A stretch of DNA of 64,000 nt from Ianthella basta (Eukaryota; Porifera; Demospongiae; Verongiida; Ianthellidae). The position numbers were made by a program, and so were the translations under genes. This document shows, one piece after another, positions 11,501 to 23,379 of this stretch. The stretch is taken from contig OZ025877.1 of assembly GCA_964019415.1 (NCBI GenBank), positions 4,360,242 to 4,424,241 on the forward strand. Direction: 5' to 3'. How positions within the stretch are numbered: the stretch's first letter is position 1; each line of letters opens with the position of its first letter. Below the pieces are notes generated by a model. It did no database searches and was not told the origin of the DNA. It saw only the letters and a list, made by a program, of their open reading frames with translations.

Positions 11501-12748
11501 TAGCCAAACAGGCCAGAACAATTCGTCTATTCTCCCCTTATATGCTAGTTTTGAACTATGGAATGGTTCAATTAACCTTACCGGTGTGCCGCTGACTACT
11601 GCCACTTAGAACCTGTGTACAACAGCTCATTTTGGAACAATGACAAGGTTCATCTAATCTGAACCGGTGGGCTGCTCACTGCAGCCACTTATCAACCCGG
11701 TACTGTGCTCCTATTCTAATTATAAGTCAGATAAATGGGTTAGTGGAAACCATGTCAAGCCTAATGAAGGTCACGACTTGGAAGAAATGTTGGAAAGAAA
11801 AGCCGCAGTTGAGTGAGTTGTCCTAGGTTCAAATTTGTCTGTGCAGGTGTAAGTACAGAGGATATAGTTGATGTCTACTATCTGCAAAGCAACATTCAAC
11901 TTTGAAAGTCTCGCATAGGCAACAACAACCATCTATTGGCAAGTGTTCAATGATCAATTGTAGACTACACTGCCATCCTATAGATAACATTAGATTGAAT
12001 TGTCCTTGCAAGGGATATTATATATTACCAAACAAAATGCTGTCTGTTAATTGCCATGCTAATTGTACATTTATATAGGTAGTGTATGCAAGGTGCGTGC
12101 CACAAACTTTAGTTAAACATTATAATTATATGCAATCCAATGAATGGATCATTGTTATGAAGTATATATATTTATCATTTGTACAGACTCCTCTGTCATC
12201 ATTGGTGGATCATTCCTTGTTGTCATTCTTGCTATCAGTACCCTGGTGATAATATTGATAATTTGCTGCTTATGCAAGGCAAAAGGTGAGAGCTAAATAG
12301 TGCATCATACTGTTGTAGCTATAAAATTAATTTATGATTTGTATGTGGTTGTATCTACACAGTTTGCTGCAGAGTAGAAAGGAAGCGAAATCATTTTGCA
12401 TCTACAGCTAAAGCTATGTCAGCCATTGACTCTGATGGAAACGACACCTGCAACAAATCAATCCCAGAATATGTAGATGAGCCACTGTTTGCAAGCATTG
12501 AACTAGCCATTGCCACTGACAAGACGATGCCAGTGCTTGAAGAGAAAGCACCAGTTTACGCAAATGCAACATCTGGATTGCCATCAAATGAATATGAGTC
12601 TCAAGCCCACTATTGCAATGTACAATCAAATGCACCAAGTGGTTCCATGTATTTGGTCCGTGATAGCAGTCCATCTCATGTGTATGCCTCCCTTGATGAA
12701 GCAGGCATTCAGAAAGAGGGAGAGTACTGTACGGTAACTATGAAATGA
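2256..12748 (+). CDS. Gene A: SRCR(x3)-sushi(x4) type I membrane receptor
   Basis: Exons: 2256-2319 (signal peptide [18 protein letters not shown]), 3868-4182, 4291-4617 and 4781-5095 (three SRCR domains), 6575-6745, 7903-8076, 9631-9810 and 11141-11314 (four sushi domains), 12187-12285 (transmembrane, ending ICCLCKAK) and 12363-12748 (tail). Joined in frame they give 734 residues: SRCR 22-340, sushi 341-573, membrane about 576-600, tail 607-734. Each SRCR has six cysteines (VCDD, VVCxQ, L-C-TG, LxC, HNC, VTC) and the [16 protein letters not shown] core. Each sushi has the four-cysteine pattern with a conserved W. Exons start after AG and end before GT in phase 1; at SRCR ends the last cysteine codon is split t|gt. 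The start ATG is conserved in gene B. SRCR and sushi modules bind ligands on the cell surface. The ligand is unknown. The tail ends in [18 protein letters not shown]. Confidence 0.85.
2660..3738. mobile_element. Non-autonomous element with ~103-bp terminal inverted repeats around a minisatellite
   Basis: The left arm (2660-2763) and right arm (3636-3738) are near-perfect reverse complements. They begin GGATCATGTATAGTATACGG and end in its complement. Between them lie a stretch with degenerate CCCTAA-type motifs (2800-2840) and a minisatellite. No transposase frame is present. It sits in intron 1 of gene A and is missing from intron 1 of gene B, where about 100 bp of other sequence occupies the site. 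I see no clear target-site duplication, so the superfamily is unknown. Confidence 0.8.
2858..3649. repeat. Minisatellite with two unit lengths (25 and 29 bp), about 29 units
   Basis: The short unit reads GCTAAGTTGTTATAGAGCGC followed by CCAAG. The long unit has four extra bases after GTTGTT (AGCT). Short and long units are mixed irregularly, with a few private variants (GTCAGC, GGGCCC, CCCCCAAG). The inner edge of the right terminal repeat (GGGGCTAAGT) resembles the unit start, so the array may have grown from the element's own end. Confidence 0.92.
5096..6574 (+). other. Intron 4 of gene A with a possible SRCR exon relic
   Basis: Near 6248-6297 a stretch with GTTCACACACATC, CACAGTGCAAGTGTGACATG and then TGAGTG matches the C-terminal end and splice donor of SRCR exons. 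The preceding 300 bases do not give a readable domain. It may be the last remnant of a fourth SRCR exon, which would bring gene A to the four SRCR domains of gene C. A 32-bp segment bounded by AG and GTAAG near 5325-5358 is conserved in unit B but does not preserve phase. Otherwise I see only AT-rich intron. Confidence 0.35.
7579..7679. mobile_element. Short fold-back element in intron of gene A
   Basis: Inverted arms of about 47 bp, starting GTTACACAGTGGAGCATTAG and ending in a complement of the form CTTATGTGTAAC, surround a few bases. The arms match at roughly four bases in five. The element is probably a decayed small terminal-inverted-repeat transposon. It lies between sushi exons 1 and 2. 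Confidence 0.65.
8442..8533. repeat. (GT)n microsatellite
   Basis: A GT run of about 46 units in the intron between sushi 2 and sushi 3 of gene A. The equivalent position in gene B (23338-23375) has a shorter run. Confidence 0.97.
9231..9412. mobile_element. Fold-back element (~180 bp) in intron of gene A
   Basis: The left arm contains ACGCTATCTTGCAACAGGTT and the right arm its near-complement, each about 40 bp, extending outward to GGGTAGTTATACAGCAGATT and AATCCGCTGTACCTCCCC. The loop itself holds a second inverted pair around CCTAGG. No coding sequence is present. It is absent from the matching intron of gene B. Confidence 0.75.
11372..11800. repeat. Direct repeats about 380 bp apart, possible SINE-like insertion
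   Basis: TCAAG(T/C)CTAATGAA followed by GTCACGACT and GGAAGAAATGTTGGA occurs at about 11375-11418 and again at about 11755-11797. A GGTTCAAAT string, similar to an RNA polymerase III B box, follows the second copy. The segment between sushi 4 and the membrane exon of gene A has no evident counterpart in gene B. A tRNA-derived short element is one reading. I cannot fold a tRNA from it. Confidence 0.35.
12683..12736 (+). other. ITAM-like paired tyrosine motif in tail of gene A
   Basis: It encodes [18 protein letters not shown], that is YxxL, ten residues, YxxV, five residues before the C-terminus. The classical ITAM is YxxL/I-x(6-12)-YxxL/I. The last position is valine here, so it is ITAM-like rather than canonical. 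Confidence 0.7.
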
Positions 12749-14478
12749 GAGCATGCATCATTTTCCTTCAGTAGTAGACTGACGTGTGCATGTGCCCACG
12801 TGACACATCATGATTTTAGGCTTGCACTTAATTTACTCTGTTAAATTCTTACATAGCAACATAACTTTCCAGCGAATGACCCTGTTTATTTTTGGTAATC
12901 ACATAATTAATGCATATAGACTTTGCTTTCTGCGAGTAGTTTATGCTTAAAAATGTGACTTTTTCAAGTGGAATTTGTTGTCTTGAACAAAATTATGCTA
13001 CCTTGTACAATTAAGTTACCATTGAGAACTATAGTAGCAATACGTTAAACATTTTGCGAGAGGATTTGACAAAAGGGCCCACTTGTTGCTGTTTGGCTAT
13101 TTTGAGTTAGTGCATGGTGCTGGGTGGAAGCACAGTAGATGAGCTCTCGTTGCACTTGATTGCGCTTCAATAGCTGCTCCCGTTCCCGAGATACGCTCAC
13201 TCAAAGTAGGAGAATACACCTGGTGCAATTATGAAATAACGGCCCATAACCCTTCCATTATTATATCCATGAACATGGCGAAGGCACTATTCTTCCTGGT
13301 TTGAAGTGCAGAAAAAGACTACGGGTGTCAAACTTCGTGCATCGCGACAAGTGATCCCTTTTGTGAAATCCGCTCACATATTATGACGCTACTATTGGAC
13401 TCTGGTATAGTACTGATTGCTAATGCATGCACATGCCTGTACTCTGTAGTACATATTAAAAGGTGTTAGAGTATGACCATGACACAATTTATATGCCACA
13501 TAGTCGTGCATGTGAAATTATACTTTAATGTATTTTATGAATACATATTAACCATTATTGATGATTGCACACTTTGCATGCTAACAAGAATCGTCATTAT
13601 CAGTGTTATAGTAATGTTGAAGGCTATAGCAGTTAAATGTTCTGTTCCTCGTCCTGAGTAGAGGTCTTGGCTTCAAAATTATGTGATCGAGTTGCAGAGA
13701 ACTTCAGACATAGGCAACAGGTGCACAGCCATGGCCAGCCTTTCCATTACTGTATACCATGCAGGGTGATAAAATTGTGCATTAATAAATACTGACCATG
13801 TGGTTTGTCACTCCCACCTTGAGCTCCCAGACATTGCGACATAGTATGGAATTCAAAGTTTTTCACTCATGCCATGGCTGATCATGATATAATTGCTCAT
13901 AAGCTATACTGGATGTACTGAAAGCAGGGCATTTCTTACGCATGCTAACTTGCATTTGTGTAATATTGGCCTTCCGATCATACTACAAAGTTAACTTAAT
14001 ATATATAGGAAGTGTATTTAATACATTGTTTCTTGCTGCAGTGTACCACACTTGCATGGGCCTTGCTTAATGCAACACACACAATATTTATACGTACGTA
14101 GCTACTATAATTATACACAGCAGACCTCCCAAAAGCTGAGGGAAAGAAAGCTGTGGATTCTGCAATTGTGCTAAACATGAACATGCACAATTTATTGTGT
14201 ATCTGTAAAAATAATTGTAATAATTGATATTTTAATGCTTGTAAATGGTTACTGTTGCACAGTATGAATGTGCTTGCTCAAAGTATTATTGTGCTTCAGT
14301 GTCTGATTTTAGCTTTAGAGTTTAAAAAGGAACCTATGATGTAAGCAGTGAGAGTGATATTCTACTTGGTCAATGTGCATATAATAGTACACTACACTAC
14401 ATATTCATGAACAGAAGAATCTAAAATGCGACTCAGTGGAAATTGCGAGCACTATACAATCTCCCTAAAATTGTACTA
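12749..14478. other. 3' flank of gene A
   Basis: No coding exon is visible. The stretch is colinear with 27623-29447 behind gene B. It includes one copy of a dispersed inverted-repeat element (13056-13377). An AATAAA lies near 13783, far for a poly(A) signal, so the true 3' end of gene A is not resolved. Confidence 0.6.
13056..13377. mobile_element. Dispersed MITE, copy 1
   Basis: The ends are GCGAGAGGATTTGAC and its near-complement TTTGTGAAATCCGCTCAC. The body matches two further copies at 21925-22353 and 27923-28343 and is about 100 bp shorter than they are. The copy at 27923 lies at the equivalent place in unit B, so this insertion predates the tandem duplication. Confidence 0.75.
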
Positions 14479-15239
14479 GCCTGACCTTGAGCTCCCTTTT
14501 GGATTCCCTGTGTAGACTTGGTGGCAGCCTTTACAAGACACCTGATGGATCAAACTTCTCTTCATCTCTTCTTGTATTCAATTCTTTACTTTTATAAGTG
14601 CCCATTTCAGGGTGAATGCACATGTGAAGACTGTATGGGTGTTGAGTGGGGTGCAGATTCTGATCAGCTTCTCACTTACTCCATGCATGAACATATGGGG
14701 TGCATAGGGTCTCCTGTGGTGGTTGAGTGGGTGAAGGTGGTGGACGAGGTACTTTGAGTGGGGCTGACAGGATCTTAAGCTTCTTCAAAAGAGTGGCAGG
14801 AAAGCCACTCACCTGAAAGGTTTCCTTTCATATCTGCAACTATTCCAATATAATTCACATACCAGAACATATCACATATCTGATTAGATTATTAAAGATT
14901 ATGATTGCCCAATTCCCAATAACAAAAACAAGGAAATGGAGTCAGTGAGTAAACAGTGATTGCCAGCATGCTGAGGGACACATGGTACAATAAGCCACTG
15001 CATGTTTCAGACTCATGCAGAGAGTTTGAACATGCACAGGAATACGAATAATTAGTTATCATGCAGTGGAGGCAGTGTACATGTGTTTAGCATGCATGCA
15101 AGGTAAGCTACTGGCTCCATAATGCCCATATGGTATGGGACTCCGGATGACTGTGCTGATAACCTCGCTAGTTAGCAGCACACACACACATGCGCGAGCT
15201 CGCTCTACAACCATGCATTGCAGTATCTCTTATTCTTTC

Positions 15240-16513
15240 TTTGAAATTGAAATGATTTTATCCCCGTAGGGAAAGGGTTGCACGAGAGGCAAATTGCCTA
15301 TGATTGTGCTCCCCTAAGATGTACATTTACAATACAGGACAATAATACAACAGGGGGTGTAGGGAATGATGGAGAAAAGGGGATAGTAGATAAAACAGAG
15401 AGAATTTAACTAAGTGGGCAAGTAAGTAAATAGATTGACAGTTAAGATTCATTCAGCAAAAATTTGGTGAGGCGGAATTTAAAAGTGGGTAAGGATGAGG
15501 ATTAAATAAGATTTGGTGGCAGTTCATTCCAGGTAAAGGGGGCATTTACAAAATAGGAAAATTGAAATGCATTGATGCGGGATTGTGGAATTGACAGAGA
15601 GTAAGGGTGAGATCTAAGGGGCCTACTCTTAGGGGTAGTCAGTGAATTTGATGCAGTCCATGCCATGAATGATTTTAAATGTCTGGCAGTGGCAGAGAAA
15701 CAAACGTCTCTGGTGTAAGGTCAACCACTGGAGGTTGTGGCAGGAGTCTGAGTACGATGTGGACCATGAATTGTGTTGTTTATCCCATCTAGCCCCGCTC
15801 ACCCATCTAGCCGCCCGCCTCTGCACCTTCTCCAAGGTGTCAATGTGCTTCTGTTCATGAGGGGCCCAGACAGGAGCAGAATACTCCAAGATGGGGCGTA
15901 CCAGGGCAGTGTATGCTCTTGACTTAGCATTCCTGCGGCAGCCTTGCATTGTCCTCCTTAGCAAGTTCAGAATACAGGATGCCTTGACTGTTACGGCTGA
16001 GATGTGGTCTCCCCCACTTCAACTTGTTGTTAATGATAACACCCAGATACCTGAAGGTATCTACCCATTCAAGGGAGGTGTTGTTGATGCTGTAGGTGAA
16101 TGAGGGGGGCTTCTTCTTCAGTGTGATACACTTCCCGGTGTTTAGAGGGAGTTGCCACCTCTGACACCATCTGGCGAACCTGGTAAGGTCTTCTTGGAGA
16201 GCAGCACAGTCCTGATGGGTTGAGACTTGGCGGTATAGATAGTACAGTCGTCAGCAAAGAGTCGTGCTAGTGAGGATAAGTGGGTGAGGATATCATTGAC
16301 ATAGAGAATAAACAACAAAGGTCCCAGAACGGAGCCCTGGGGTACACCAGAGGTCACTTCATTCCATTCTGAAGTGCTACCATCAAGCAGGACTCGTTGT
16401 CCTCGGTTAGCGAGGAAGCCGCTGATCCATGTGAGAAGGTTCCCCCTTACACCTATATTATCTAGTTTGAGCAGTAGGCGCTGGTGGGGTACTGAATCGA
16501 ATCGAATCGAATC
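15240..16513 (-). mobile_element. 5'-truncated LINE (CR1/Jockey/L2-like) with degenerate reverse transcriptase
   Basis: On the minus strand the sequence encodes reverse transcriptase blocks: FDSVPHQRLL, then SGVPQGSVLGPLLFILYVND, then the catalytic-type LFADD box, and further down the RPILEYSAPVWAPH and KVQRRAARWV motifs typical of the C-terminal part of non-LTR retrotransposon proteins. At least one frame change separates the upstream part (16142-16520) from the downstream part (15629-15964), so it is not functional. The 5' end is cut inside the reverse transcriptase region. Comparison with unit A, where CTTATTCTTACCTCTTCTCT is uninterrupted, places the insertion after the tandem duplication. 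Confidence 0.88.
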
Positions 16514-16901
16514 GAATTTCTTCTTCTCTCTCCTCTCCCTTCTACCTATTCTTCTCAATGCGCAGTGTACAGAGTGCAGATGCTGTACAGGCTGACACAT
16601 GTTCATATAATTATGCGCATATGCAGTTCAGAAGCCAGGAGATTGCAGAAGACTGACAGTATTACTGCTTTGAAGAGAATCTGATACTCGTCATTTTTGC
16701 ACTCCATGAATTTACTTTGAGTACATACGTAATATGCGAACCGTATAATTTATTCGTTCCAAACCCTCTTCCTTCCTGTCATTCCAAATTACCATGAATG
16801 ATCGACGGAAGTAGGCGGGGAAAGCCAAATACATTTTTAGTATTTGTGGCTCTAGTAACAACACATTTCTTAAGATCTTTAAATCCGGTGTAGCTAGATA
16901 A

Positions 16902-19900
16902 ATGACAGACGAAAACCGCCTCTTCGCTATTACTGTGTTGTTGCTCTGCCTACCTGCAGCCACAAGTAAGTCCTGTGCGAATGTAGCTAGATAGCTAGCC
17001 AGCTATTTACCTTAAATGGTTCCGAACATGATCGATGTGGCTGTAGCTACACGGGTAAATAACTTCTTACTTTGTCCCTGGTTACTTATTATAGAGTATC
17101 GGCTTCGCAAATAAGATCTGGTCGGACACGTACAATAGAAATGCGAACTGTGTTGATTCTGGGAAAATGGTGCACTGTGCCACAAGCGACTAGCTATAGC
17201 TACACACAGACTTAGTAACGCTAGCCCTTCCTTCGACTAATCCCATCCACTAAGGTAAAGAAGATGCGAACTGGCGAGTGAAGTAACGCGCGCGAGTATA
17301 GCTAAGCTTGTTCTGTAGGTATCGTCTTCCGTTAGTTAGCTATGTACCTATAGTACGTAGCTACATTTTGTAATCGAGACGTGATCGCACATGGCTGCAG
17401 AAATTTGTTCTAAATGGTATCTCATATGTACGTAGATAGTCGTTTATACTTAATCAGAAGTGAGTGACTTGCTAAAGTTTCGCTATTTGCCTACAGGTGA
17501 CATTCGTAGGCATTCATTTTCTGTAGGTTACAACAATGGCAACGTTCGGTTGGTTGGAGGGTCTTTAAGTCGACAGGGAAGAGTTGAGATTTGGTACAAC
17601 AGCCAGTGGAATACAGTGTGTGATGATCTTTGGGACTTGAGTGATGCAACTGTTGTCTGCCAACAACTTGGGTACAGAGGAGCAGTAACAGCACATTCGA
17701 GTGCTCATTTTGGACAAGGATCTGGAAACATCCTACTGGATGATCTGCTGTGTAGTGGAAGAGAAGCATCTCTTCTGGAGTGCAGACACAGTGGGATCAA
17801 TGTTCACAACTGCGGACACAATGAAGATGCCAGTGTCACTTGTGAGTTGGATTAATTTCTACATGAATTTTTGTGATGTCATATACTCATGCATGTCATG
17901 CATGTTCATTGCGCTGATGGTATGGTATTGCAAAACACTTGTACAGGTACCTCTACAAGGTTTTCAAGTGGCTCTCTTCGTCTCGCCAATGGATATGCAT
18001 CCTCAGTAGGCAGAGTTGAGATATGGTATTCAAACCAGTGGAACACAGTTTGTGATGATTCCTGGGGTGTTTCTGATGCAAATGTTGTATGCCGTCAACT
18101 TGGATATGGAGGAGCAGCATTGGCCCATCAGAGTGCTTATTTTGGTCAAGGGTCTGGACAAATCTTGCTGGATGACTTGCGGTGTTCTGGAACCGAAACC
18201 TCTCTCTTTTTGTGTCCACACAGGGGAATCTACAGTCACAACTGTTGGCACAGTGAAGATGCAAGTGTAACATGTGAGTGAGGGTGTATTGCACAAGAAT
18301 TGGATTCTTTTGGTTTAAGTCATTTGTACAAACTTAGCATTATAGTTATAGCTATGTTCTGATAGTGCTACAAAATGAGTGCATCTCATATCAGCATTCA
18401 GTGTGGCAGTGTTGGTATTGTGTATTGATTCTTGCAGGCCAAAGCAATGGCAATATTCGCTTAGTTGGTGGGTCCAACCGTTATGAAGGGAGAGTTGAGG
18501 TTTGGTATGACAGTCGGTGGAACACTGTTTGTGATGACAGCTGGGGCCTGAATGAAGCAAAAGTTGTTTGCCGACAATTTGGGTATAGAGCAGCTGTAGC
18601 AGCCCACCTGAGAGCTTACTTCGGACAGGGGTCAGGAAATATTCTACTAGACAATTTGCGATGCACTGGAACTGAAAATTCCCTTCTTTCATGTCCACGA
18701 AATAGCCTATATTTACATGACTGTGGACACAGTGAAGATGCAGGTGTATCATGTGAGTGTGCATGTACGCACTGTACCAATGTTTGACTCCAAGTGTTTC
18801 CTTTTCAGTTTCTGTGATGCTTATATTAACCCTTTGTCATCTTGCCCAACCATTGTTGACCTTAGTCAACAAATTATGCAGTCAGCGAATGACCATTGGC
18901 CAAACAAGATGCATATACAGTTTTGCACAACCTTTCCACTCTAATGGGCAAATTTTCCCATTAATTATTTGGTACTTCTGCCTTAAGCCATATCAATTCA
19001 TGTGTACAATAGTTCATGTGTGAACACTGTAGCTACCTCATTTCAATACACTAATGGCTATTAATACAGGCAAGAATTTAGCAAACTTCGGGAGTTTGTA
19101 TGTAAGGGCTGACTATGCATATTTAAGGACAAATGGGCTAAAATTAGTACCCACACATTTAGTTGTCGCTAAAGTTGGTACGTAGCCTTAAAAGTAAAAG
19201 GCTGTAGGAGCTACCTAATAAAATACAAAGTGATGCTGATGGCATGATACAAACTATTTGCTGTTGCTATATAGGTGGTTGCTCTTTTTAATGTATTCCC
19301 ATAATACATTATGTTACAATGCTGGTGATTTTTTATGCAATATTAATAATATTATTTAAACGCTATTTAATTAATAATAAATTTATTATAAATAATAATT
19401 AATAATAATAGTAGAGTGTACAATGTTTATGTATGATGTAAAATAATCAACATGCTAGGGTCACTCCCAGCAGTCCTGTCTGCCCCCCATGCTTGTCATT
19501 CCCATAATTATAACAGCTGCTTGTTGTGCCAAGATGTCAATATCTAATTCTTATCTAATTGGACAAGGCGATCTTATCAGATTTGAGTTCTTGTTCACAT
19601 GTACAACACAACTTGCAGTGCCATCCGTGCAGATACTCTATAGTATACAAACCACTATGGATGCATTAATAGGATATCTATAGCTTACTATATTATGATG
19701 CAGCTATATAGTTTCAGGTTTGGAAAGGGAGCAAAAAAACTTACTGCTGTTCTACAGTACTGCAGTCGTACTGCAGCCAACAAAAATCTGTGTACGAAGC
19801 CTACATATTGTCTGCACAATAAGCATGGCAGAGAGATACAACGTTGTGGAAGTGTCCTCCTCTTCAGTACGTATCTATCATGCAAGTTGTGCTGGGTTTA

Positions 19901-22900
19901 CAGTGGTGCAAAAGTTAAAGCTGAGTGCCAGCCTCCTTCAGCAATTTCAGGGACTATGACTGCTCTTCCTCGTCACTACTATACCTCTGCTACAGAGTAT
20001 TGCATAGTGGTCATCCTGTGCACTGTCATTGCACTGTAGCATTCAGCACAAGCCATGCCCCACAAGTTGAGTTTACAAATGAGGTCACAGGGCAAATGTG
20101 GGACTAGGCTAGAATCCAAAGTCATTATCCTGTTGGGGCATGGCTTGTGCTGGGATTTGCTATTTTTGGCGTATGGCTATAATTTTGCTGAAGGCAAATT
20201 CCACTAAATGCTTGTATAATGAATGCTTACTGGCATAAATGGCATTTGGCTACCATAATATACAACACAGAGAAAGTGTACGCTGCACACATAGGATAAT
20301 TATGGTATGGTACAAACTAACCAACAGAAATAGGACCCGCCCAGAGCATTGAGTCGAGCTACCTACTGATTCATATGGGGATGCTGCAATGCATTGGCCC
20401 ATTTTCCTTAGCACCTTCTTTGTTAGGCAATCACCCATGCTTCTCTAATACGCCAATTGCAAATGTATCACTTATAGCACCCCCACTAGTTCAAGGGCTA
20501 GTGATTTGATATGCAGGACTCTTGACCTGTGATGACATGAACAATATTACACAGATCAAAGTTCATGTCAACATTAGTGTTTGCATGTCACTGCACTCCT
20601 TACTTTTCAAATACGGAGAACCACAGTTACAGTAAGACATAATCAACCTCAAGGGAAGGTTGGCTGTGGCTAAGCATGCAAGTACGCAATTCCGGAAAGG
20701 GTCTGGCCACGCGAGACTAAAACATTCAAGGTTGGCAGGATAGGTACATTTCATAACTTATACAAATGCGAATGAGCTGTTGTACATCTTCTTCCATTAA
20801 TCCTGCAAAACTTACTGATTCGGCGGAAGAGGAAGATAGTGAACTGTTTCGAAGCCAACATGTCCTTGCAGCAAGCCATCTGTTAGTCGTCACACAGTGC
20901 ATGTTACTAGGAAGGCTGTCTTCCTGGACATCTGAGGTAGAATGTTCACTGAAATCTCCACATCCAAGCGGAAAAGTCTGTGACGCAAAGAACTGTAACA
21001 ACAACCGACTCCCTAGCCTGCTACGTAATCCTGCCAAATGGCACTTGGCAACGGGTGACATAACAGTCATAGCCCCCTTCGTGCAACGCGTACACAGCAC
21101 TAACATGACTGTGACAATTACTTTCGTGTTTGTGTACACAGCAAGGTGATTGTGTAAACTGTAAGGTAAAGAGCAGGCTTAACACTAAGGAGGCAGTGAC
21201 CATATATAGCAATAGGTGTTAGTACCATGTACATCTCAATCTGCCAGACTGTCCTATGGGAGGGCCTTAGCTACAAAATGTCAGTCAAGCCACGCCAGAG
21301 TAATGTAAACACATGTAACCACAGCAATACTGTCTACAAGAATTTGTACATTTAGATGTTGATAATTATACGTAGTTATGTAAACAATTCAGATATGCAT
21401 GTCAGGCATGTGTTTCTCCTGGTTGCATTAGATGATCAAGTACTATCTTCACATGTTGCAAACTATCTTCATACATGCCGAGAAGGATACCGTGTATATT
21501 GCTATAGCTGCATAGCCAAGATTCAGGTTGAAGCTCAAATTTGCTTCACTGTCATGTTTCATAATTCTGTGCTTCATTATGACGTTATTATATTTCTTTG
21601 TTATATTATGGTATGTTACCTCATACATATGGACCATCTTCACTGCAGGTGGGTGTAGTGACCCTGGAACCAGCTATCGCATTGCTCGTACTCTCACTGG
21701 AATGGCAATAGGGGATACTGTCACATACACATGTCAAACTGGGTACACATTGTTAGGGAGCACTTCCAGGACATGTCAGTCAAATGGAGACTGGTCAGGC
21801 ACCTTACCATCATGCACTCGTAAGTAAGCATCTTTCGTGCATGTGTGAACCACAGTAGTCAGATCATTTGTCCTCTGCAACAGCAATCAATGAAGAACAT
21901 TACCAGTGCAAGTGACAGTTGTATGTGAGCATTATGACAAAAGAGCCTACTTGTCGCTAATTGTCAATTTTGAGTTAGCAGTACTGGGTGCACAGTAGCA
22001 CAGTAGATGATCGAGCTCTTCGCTGCACTTTGTTGAGCTTCAATAGCTGTTCCATTTCCCGAGGTATGCTCGCTCAAATTATGAAAATACCCTCGGTGCA
22101 ATTATGAGAAAACGACCTGTAGCCCTTCCGTTATTATATCCATAAACATGGTGACAGTGTAACTAGTATTCCTGGTTTGAAGCACAGGAAAGGACTATGG
22201 GTTTCAAACTGGGCCAGGGTGTTGAGACAATACCACAGGTACAAAAGACGCAGAAATCCAAATTTACTGAAAACATCACTCGTTTACATGTTTTCGTCCA
22301 TAGTGACTCTTTATACATAGCGACAAGTGGCCCCTTTTGTCAAATCTGCTCACATATAGAGGCTGCCTCTGGCAAGCCCTAAAATTATCCTAATCATAGT
22401 GAATTCCTAATCATAGTAAATTCAATGTGGTCATTAGAGCAGGACAGTGCATTTTACCGCGGTAGGGTATTGTGGTGTCCCTAACCTTTCTACAAATGGA
22501 GGGGAATGTGATGTGGCATGCACAACAACATACCTTACACATGGGGACGGCCGTGACTCTTGTCAGTGTGATGACCAAATTGCATGTTGCTGCGTCCCAC
22601 TGTTGACTACATGCAACTTGTCATGCCCTTGCCACGTGCATGCAAGATGCATGCTGTTGATACGGTCAATAAGTGTTTATAGTCAACATAGCAAATCGTA
22701 TCTTCTGTTTCTTCTAGTATATAGTGATCAAGTAGTTGATTAGGCTTTGGACATGATTTGCTTCTCAGGAAACGTCAGAGCATAGAATAGGAGAATTTGA
22801 CGTTGTAGAGGATATTAAATGAATAGAGTTTATTTCTGTATTTGCAGCAGCAATCACATGCAGTTTGCCTTCCACGCCAAGTAATGGACAGCTGTCATAC

Positions 22901-23335
22901 AATGGAAGGAACTACAATGATAGAGTCACCTTCTCCTGTAACACTGGATACCGCCTGAGAGGAAGCAACTCCAGGACCTGTCTGTCCAATGGACTGTGGT
23001 CAGGAACACAACCAACATGTGTCAGTAAGTGGAGTTGGCAATCACAGCAGCATGTTTAAAGCATGAAGGATGGAGCAGTCATGCAGTGTCAATTGACATT
23101 AAATGAAATGATTTCACTAGCTGGTGTTGTGAAAGACATTTGCAACAACCCTACATCTGCCAGCATCTTGGTGTGACTATACTTCAAAAACGTTATCCTG
23201 AGATGTTGATATATGTATTCATTGTTGCAAGAAATTCCTTTCAGGCCACGGTAAATTTGGTACATTCATTACGGTGTAATGCTAGGTGATCATGACTGCT
23301 CATCCTCCTTCCTTCTTATGTTTTCTGTCAGTATA

Positions 23336-23379
<44 letters not shown>

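Noticed and set aside
11800..11860. tRNA gene near a B-box-like GGTTCAAAT
   Set aside because: No A box at the right distance and no cloverleaf can be drawn.
20726..21149. Gene in intron 4 of gene B
   Set aside because: Overlapping open frames on both strands show no domain, no convincing start context and no counterpart in gene A; probably inserted repeat DNA.
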